Assembly: GCA_964473025.1 (NCBI GenBank)
Contig: CAYYMZ010000001.1
Span: forward strand, 1 to 64,000
Reading direction: 5' to 3'
Source of the DNA: CAYYMZ01 sp964473025
GTDB lineage: Bacteria > Patescibacteriota > UBA1384 > DTJR01
Length of the DNA: 64,000 bases
This document shows positions 59,483-64,000 of the stretch, piece by piece. The notes beneath the pieces are model-generated. The model saw only the letters and a program-made list of their open reading frames with translations, was not told the DNA's origin and made no database searches. The translations under genes were made by a program, and so were the position numbers. How positions within the stretch are numbered: the first letter of the stretch is position 1; each line of letters begins with the position of its first letter.

Positions 59483-60127
59483 TTAATAGCGGTTAGGGGG
59501 GGTACCTTCGAAGTCGGGCTTACTCTGATCTTCTGGCGGTTCGGGAGTTTTTTCTTCCCTTTTTGGCTTCAATGTTTCAAAATCATCAACGAGTTCGCCA
59601 AATTCCTGAGGTAAATCAACAGTGCACTCGCGGACCGTCATTTGCGGTGCTTTGAATCCCTCGGGGCCGGTTTCGGACAGCCCAACTCTCCGTTTCGGGT
59701 CAATTTTTCCATCCTTGTATCTATAGTGGTAAAACGTTTCGGTCAGTCCGGCATCAGAGAGATGCTGTTCAAGCTTAATATGTCCGGCTGTGTCGTAATT
59801 AGTAACGTGAGTGTCGCCGTTTGCACCGACGACAACGGTTCTAAATAATCTTGCCCGATCCGGGTAGTCAAGAACGAGAAAGCGGGAAACGTGCCCACCG
59901 TCTTCCAAATCGTGGCGCACACCGATGAGATGTCTCAGTTTGTCGTATTTTTTATATCCCTCCCACTGATAACGGTCGTCAAGCTCAAAATCATGTCTGA
60001 TGTGGACTTTTGGCTTTCCCTCTTCGATAATTGGTTTGCCCTCTTTATCTACAAATCGAACCGTCTCAAAGGCGTTTTCAGGGAGGGGTCCTTTGCAAAC
60101 TTTAAATTCCTCTTTCTTTTCTTCCAT
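59483..60127 (-). CDS. Hydrophilic hypothetical protein
   Basis: 214 residues, highly charged, with no signal or membrane segment. It starts MEEKKEEFKVCKGPLPENAF and contains RHLIGVRHDLEDGGHVSRFL, VVVGANGDTHVTNYDTAGHI and ETFYHYRYKDGKIDPKRRVG. The C-terminus is a Pro/Glu/Lys-rich tail. No family recognised. Composition is like the host genes rather than the GC-rich cassettes. A hairpin lies upstream at 60166-60187. Confidence 0.65.
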   Translation of the reverse strand: MEEKKEEFKVCKGPLPENAFETVRFVDKEGKPIIEEGKPKVHIRHDFELDDRYQWEGYKKYDKLRHLIGVRHDLEDGGHVSRFLVLDYPDRARLFRTVVVGANGDTHVTNYDTAGHIKLEQHLSDAGLTETFYHYRYKDGKIDPKRRVGLSETGPEGFKAPQMTVRECTVDLPQEFGELVDDFETLKPKREEKTPEPPEDQSKPDFEGTPPNRY

Positions 60128-60165
60128 GTTTTAATCTTAGCGAAAATTTAAAATGTGGCAAATTA

Positions 60166-60187
60166 AAATTGCCCAAAAGGGCAATTT
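60166..60187. repeat. Perfect 9-bp hairpin
   Basis: AAATTGCCC-AAAA-GGGCAATTT between two leftward genes. It could act as a terminator for the gene ending at 60282 (T-run TTTAATTT on the minus side). Confidence 0.6.
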
Positions 60188-60281
60188 CATGGCGGAGCTT
60201 CGAGATGCGGCACCCGAGAATATTTTCTGGCATATTATTTTGCGCTCGTCTTTAAAGAATTACGCATATTGTTCAAGCCAA

Positions 60282-63011
60282 TTATTGCTTTAAAATCTCT
60301 CCCAAACGCCTGATGACCTCACCGTAGCGCGTCCAATCGCCGTCCTTTTGCGCTTGGAGGGCCTCTTCATACGCCGCCAGTGCTTTTTGTATACGCTCTT
60401 GAATATTTTGAGACGGGATCACTTGCGGTTTTGCCACCACGCCTTCTTGCGGTTCTGCTCCCGTTCTTTCATCACCAAAAATTTTAGACAGCCCCTGTTC
60501 CAGCGTCTCTTCCATGGCAATTTTATTTCCATACGCCACAATTACCCGTTTGAGCTCCGGAATTTTACCGGCTTCGGCCTTAAGATAAAGCGGGCGCACA
60601 TACAAAAGCGACTCTTCAATCGGAATAACCAACAGCGGGCCCTGAATTACCTGCGACCCGCCCTGACTCCAGAGCGTGATTTGCTGACTAATTTCGGGGT
60701 CTTGATTAATTCTGCCAATAACTTGCTTGGGTCCAAATACCAGCTTGTCTTTAGGAAAACGATAGGCTAATAACTTGCCGTAGTTTTCTCCATCGTTGCG
60801 AGCAACCATCCAGGCGGACAAGTTGTCTTTTGCCCGGGGAGTAAATGGCAGCATCAAAATATATTCTTCTTGTTTCTCTTCCGGCAACTTCATAATGATG
60901 TGGCGCGGTTGCATTGATGAAACCCCGCCCGCGCGAGCTTCCCCCTCTCCTTCTGCAGCAATAGCCGGAATTTCCCACTGGTCTTCTTTATTATAAAAAA
61001 TCTGTGGATCATCCATGTGGTAGACCAAATACGCGGCGGTCTGCAGGGTAAAGATATCCTCCGGATAACGCAAATGAGAAACCAGGCTCTTGGGAATCTC
61101 TGACATCGGCCGGAATGTCCCGGGAAAAATTTTGCTATATGTTTTTATAATCGGATCCTCTGCATCCGCCTGATAAAAAACGACACTGCCATCATAAGCA
61201 TCAACCACCACTTTTACCGAGTTTCTAATATAGTTTATATTACTGCCGTTTAACCGCGTAGGTTGCGAGTAAGGATAACGATCGCTGGTGGTATAGGCGT
61301 CGGCGATCCAATACACTTTGCCGTCGGCAATGACACTGTAGGGGTCTTTGTCAAAAGTCAAAAACGGCGCAATCTTGGCAATTCTTTCAGCAATATTACG
61401 CTGGTACATAATACGGCTCTCGTTCGTTATGTCGTTGGACAAAAGTATTTTAAGCGATTTAAATTTCAAGGCGTAAAAGACGCGCCGCGCAAGTGAGTTT
61501 ATTTCCACTCCGCCCTTGCCCTCATATGTTGCGTAGACATTTTCTTCGCCCTTGGGGTAGTCAAACTCGCGGGATTTTGTTTTAGTGATGACATAATCGT
61601 TAGTCAGCTCGCCGAAGTAGATTTCCGGGCGCGAAATTTCAAGCTCTTTGACATCCGATTTGGGCGGCAAGTCCTTCACAAACAAGACCGGCAATCCTTC
61701 CGGGGTAACTTGATTGACGGGCCCGGCCGCCATGCCGTATCCATGCGTAAATGTCAGCCGTTCATTAATCCAATTCCTATTTGGCAAACTGGCCGAAGCC
61801 AGTTCGCGCGGAGAGAGCATGATCTGGCGAATTTCTCCGTCTATGATATAGCGGTCATTGTCAACTTCGGCAAACTCGTAATATGTTCTGATTTCTTGTA
61901 CCTGGGAAAAAGTCGACAAGAGTGGTTTCCTGTCCCAAAGCCGCACATTTTTAACCGTCAGATTATTGTTTGCAATATCAGCCGCGGTAATTGGCTTGTC
62001 TCCCGAGATTTCTCGCTCTTCAATTTTGTCAAGCGCAAACGCCTGACGAGTAGCGGCAATATTATGCTTAATGAACGGAGTCTCTTTTACCAGTTCATTA
62101 GGGGCAACCGCCAGTTTTTGGACAAAGAACGGAATCATCGCTCCGGCGAGTCCCACAATAATGTAAAGAGAAATTGCTCCGATAAGCGGCGATAATTTTC
62201 CTTTCCAGGCCCAAAAGATGGCCGAAACTGCCGCAAGCGCAGCGGCGGCCATTGAGATCCAAAGCATGAATATTCTGACGGTTGCATCAGTGTATGTTGC
62301 GCCAAACACTAAACCGCCCTGGCTCGTCAGCAGCGTAAAGCGGGAGATGTAGATTCCGACGACAATGATGGCCAGAAAAATGGCGAGCAGGATACCAAGA
62401 TGGATTCGCGCTGCGCGGTCTATTCGCATTTGTTTAAATGATCGCAAGCTTGCGATATGAAAGCTACCGCGTAAAAAATATATGATCGCGCAGCCGGCAA
62501 GTGATAACAGAACGAGAAACTTTACCAGCCCTAATCCTGTTTGGAAGACCGGAAGAGAAAAAATATAAAATCCGATATCCTTATTAAAGATGGGATCTGC
62601 CGCGCCAAAAGCCGTCCCTGAAATAAATTTCAATACCTCCTGCCAATTAGCCGCCGCTATAAGTCCGAAAAAAAGCGCGACTACCAAACTCAGCATAACG
62701 GCAAATTTCTTAACGACGCGACTGTCCACATTTACCAACTGACCGACTAAAGCTTGCGGTAAAACTGCTGTCCAGGAGATTTTTGAGCGGATCGCCAAAG
62801 AGAAGTTGACGAGCAAAAAACCGCCGACGGAAACTCCTGCCGCTGAAAACAAGATTATTCTAGTAACCAGGGACTTAATAAAGATTTGAGTGTGGCCAAC
62901 CTCGGAAAACCACCACCAGTCAGTAACAAAAGCGACAATGCTTGAAAGAAAAACAAAAATAACGAAAAACGTGATAATAACGGAAAGTTTTGTTGTTTTA
63001 AATCTATTCAT
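60282..63011 (-). CDS. UPF0182 family large membrane protein
   Basis: 909 residues from ATG 63011; a longer reading from TTG 63149 runs through the gap and the end of the next gene and is rejected. Seven hydrophobic segments fill the first third. FNKDIGFYIFSLPVFQTGLG is the family's most typical block. A large extracellular part contains NWINERLTFTHGYGMAAGPV, RPEIYFGELTNDYVITKTKS and ADAYTTSDRYPYSQPTRLNG. The end AYEEALQAQKDGDWTRYGEV matches the conserved C-terminal helix. The function of UPF0182 proteins is unknown. Confidence 0.93.
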   Translation of the reverse strand: MNRFKTTKLSVIITFFVIFVFLSSIVAFVTDWWWFSEVGHTQIFIKSLVTRIILFSAAGVSVGGFLLVNFSLAIRSKISWTAVLPQALVGQLVNVDSRVVKKFAVMLSLVVALFFGLIAAANWQEVLKFISGTAFGAADPIFNKDIGFYIFSLPVFQTGLGLVKFLVLLSLAGCAIIYFLRGSFHIASLRSFKQMRIDRAARIHLGILLAIFLAIIVVGIYISRFTLLTSQGGLVFGATYTDATVRIFMLWISMAAAALAAVSAIFWAWKGKLSPLIGAISLYIIVGLAGAMIPFFVQKLAVAPNELVKETPFIKHNIAATRQAFALDKIEEREISGDKPITAADIANNNLTVKNVRLWDRKPLLSTFSQVQEIRTYYEFAEVDNDRYIIDGEIRQIMLSPRELASASLPNRNWINERLTFTHGYGMAAGPVNQVTPEGLPVLFVKDLPPKSDVKELEISRPEIYFGELTNDYVITKTKSREFDYPKGEENVYATYEGKGGVEINSLARRVFYALKFKSLKILLSNDITNESRIMYQRNIAERIAKIAPFLTFDKDPYSVIADGKVYWIADAYTTSDRYPYSQPTRLNGSNINYIRNSVKVVVDAYDGSVVFYQADAEDPIIKTYSKIFPGTFRPMSEIPKSLVSHLRYPEDIFTLQTAAYLVYHMDDPQIFYNKEDQWEIPAIAAEGEGEARAGGVSSMQPRHIIMKLPEEKQEEYILMLPFTPRAKDNLSAWMVARNDGENYGKLLAYRFPKDKLVFGPKQVIGRINQDPEISQQITLWSQGGSQVIQGPLLVIPIEESLLYVRPLYLKAEAGKIPELKRVIVAYGNKIAMEETLEQGLSKIFGDERTGAEPQEGVVAKPQVIPSQNIQERIQKALAAYEEALQAQKDGDWTRYGEVIRRLGEILKQ

Positions 63012-63066
63012 TATAACATCAACTTGAATGTAACAGCTTTTTTTTAAGTTGCAAACTTCAAAATTC

Positions 63067-63381
63067 TTAAAAGTCCAGAGCAAAAGAGAACCGTCCCCAT
63101 TTTTCAAATGCCGGACGCCCGCCGAAATAGCAAATACAGTATGGAACAAGCGAACCGAGGGTCAAGCCCAGCGCCACGGGAAGCGCGACTTGTAAAATGG
63201 CCCGATTCGCTGCTTCCGCTAGTTCTACTTGAGGGGAGAGTAAGAAAAACCCGGCCGCCATTGGCACAATCGGAGACGGTATAAAGAATACGATCTCTTC
63301 AAGGGGCGCGGCGGCAAAAACACCCGCCGGTCCGCCGCCGGAAATTATTGATTGTGTAACTTGTATAAGTTTTTCTAACAT
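63067..63381 (-). pseudogene. Truncated DedA-family membrane protein
   Basis: 104 residues. GVFAAAPLEEIVFFIPSPIV, PMAAGFFLL and LGLTLGSLVPYCICYFGGRP match the first half of DedA/VTT proteins (acidic E near a PSP motif, then the GRP turn). It then ends abruptly in FEKWGRFSFALDF. Full members have about 200 residues. The second half is not found in the other frames downstream, where UPF0182 begins. Likely a remnant, though a short functional version cannot be excluded. Overlaps the zincin gene by 7 nt. Confidence 0.7.
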
Positions 63382-63848
63382 AAAGTGTGGTTTTTATTTT
63401 TTCTTTTCTTTGCTTCCAGCGCGCGGATTTCTTTTTCATCAAAACCCAGATGGTGGCCGACTTCATGCCATACTACCTCATATATCAATTTTTTCAACTT
63501 CTTTTCATCACCACCGGCTAATTCTTCTATCGGTTGCTGAAAGATAGTGATTTTGTCTGGCAGGACGCCGAAATAATTTGAACCTCGTTCTGTTTTCGGG
63601 ATGCCTTCATAAAGACCGAGCAGTACTTCATTCATTTTAATCATATTAATATTAACTTCCTTGGCTTTCTTGCCTGCCCGCCGAAGCCTTAGCGAAGGAG
63701 GGCGGCGCACTTCTCTCTCCACAACAAACGCAACATTATCCATTGCTTGCCTTCCGTGCACTGGTAGTGCCGAAATGGCTCCGCGGATTAATTGTTCAAA
63801 GTCGTTTTTCTTCACCCCGTTAGAAATTTTCTGTTTTTGTAATTTCAT
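63375..63848 (-). CDS. Zincin-like metallopeptidase family protein with repeat-derived segments
   Basis: 157 residues. WHEVGHHLGFDEKEIRALEA is the HExxH-type zinc site. Other family blocks are LLGLYEGIPKTERGSNYFGV, LPDKITIFQQPIEELAG and DNVAFVVERE. Between DNVAFVVERE and NEVLLGLYEG the family normally needs few residues. Here a foreign stretch RRPPSLRLRRAGKKAKEVN appears, coded by a palindromic repeat (63671-63705). The N-terminal residues ISNGVKKN come from another repeat (63814-63827). Confidence 0.85.
   Translation of the reverse strand: MKLQKQKISNGVKKNDFEQLIRGAISALPVHGRQAMDNVAFVVEREVRRPPSLRLRRAGKKAKEVNINMIKMNEVLLGLYEGIPKTERGSNYFGVLPDKITIFQQPIEELAGGDEKKLKKLIYEVVWHEVGHHLGFDEKEIRALEAKKRKNKNHTLC
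63671..63705. repeat. Palindromic element in the zincin coding sequence
   Basis: GCCTGCCCGCCGAAGCCTTA and GCGAAGGAGGGCGGCGC are partly complementary arms (GCCcgCC/GGagGGC, GAAGC/GCgaa). The stretch is in frame. Confidence 0.6.
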
Positions 63849-63914
63849 AGATATTTCTTTAGTAAAATGTTTTTTATTCTCCCGCGAAATTAATAATAAG
63901 ATTTCTAACGGGGT
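63814..63914. repeat. 101-bp element with perfect 14-bp terminal inverted repeats
   Basis: ACCCCGTTAGAAAT (63814-63827) and ATTTCTAACGGGGT (63901-63914) are exact reverse complements. Between them lie the gap, ribosome site and first codons of the zincin gene. The outer end touches the stop codon of the next gene. Confidence 0.75.
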
Positions 63915-64000
63915 TCATGCTGGTATTGACGCTTTCTTTCGATAAAAGAATTTTCTTATCTCTTCTACCAAGACGATTGACAACCCGACAATAATAATTA
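63915..64000 (-). CDS. C-terminus of a membrane protein, rest beyond window
   Basis: The last 27 residues before TGA read IIIVGLSIVLVEEIRKFFYR then KKASIPA. A hydrophobic segment followed by EEIRKF and a basic end is common at the C-terminus of cation P-type ATPases. With this little sequence that is only a suggestion. Confidence 0.4.
   Translation of the reverse strand, partial: IIIVGLSIVLVEEIRKFFYRKKASIPA

Noticed and set aside
63012..63149. N-terminal extension of UPF0182 to TTG 63149
   Set aside because: The added residues run over the truncated DedA gene and an AT-rich gap and do not resemble the family.

Overview
The window looks like the replication-origin region of a small-genome bacterium, most likely a member of the Patescibacteria/CPR. 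This is inferred from the gene style and not proven. The supporting points are a short YidC without a large periplasmic domain, an archaeal-length AspRS, DUF2341/LamG surface proteins, many short palindromic repeats inside and between genes, and very tight gene overlaps. No rRNA gene and no CRISPR array was seen. One 100-N assembly gap lies inside a tandem repeat (16624-16723).

Layout. (1) 1-4108: the N-terminal 1369 codons of a giant exported repeat protein on the minus strand, running off the window. (2) 4198-5371: a small promoter-ORF-terminator cassette, a GIY-YIG protein and tRNA-Ser(CGA). (3) 5668-11782: the classic origin block. yidC-yidD-rnpA-rpmH run leftward, and dnaA-dnaN-recF-DUF721 run rightward. 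Two DnaA-box clusters lie upstream and downstream of dnaA. (4) 11781-12726: a GC-rich two-gene minus-strand unit with its own promoter, a switch-like intergenic leader, a candidate structured RNA and a terminator. (5) 12754-18025: hsp20, galU, an exported protein that appears to start at ATT, a repeat-containing wall-associated protein, a methyltransferase and comF. (6) 18115-21461: a metK - PfkB kinase - ahcY operon, an activated-methyl (SAM) cycle. (7) 21642-47972: a large surface polysaccharide locus. It holds a Wzm/Wzt ABC exporter, GT-C membrane proteins, several glycosyltransferases, nucleotide-sugar enzymes, at least five methyltransferase domains and a sulfatase-like membrane enzyme. 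A GC-rich foreign-looking insert interrupts it at 37882-39508. The SAM-cycle operon beside it plausibly supplies and recycles its cofactor. (8) 48058-53350: aspS, a membrane protein, peptidase S51, an AlkD-like protein, a Doc-type toxin with its HTH antitoxin and operator, and an AbrB-like protein. (9) 53525-55261: tRNA-Ser(GCU), tRNA-Arg(CCG) and tRNA-Arg(GCG), with a membrane protein among them. (10) 55391-64000: more GC-rich cassettes, a lipoprotein cyclophilin, a GT2, UPF0182, a truncated DedA, a zincin and the C-terminus of a membrane protein.

The most interesting structures are four. First, several dispersed GC-rich promoter/ORF/terminator cassettes differ in composition from the host. 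Second, a new-looking MITE pair has about 20-bp terminal inverted repeats and 4-bp target duplications (14118-14253 and 58685-58809). Third, a four-way-junction RNA candidate sits at 11833-11937. Fourth, Rickettsia-palindrome-like elements are inserted in frame in protein genes.
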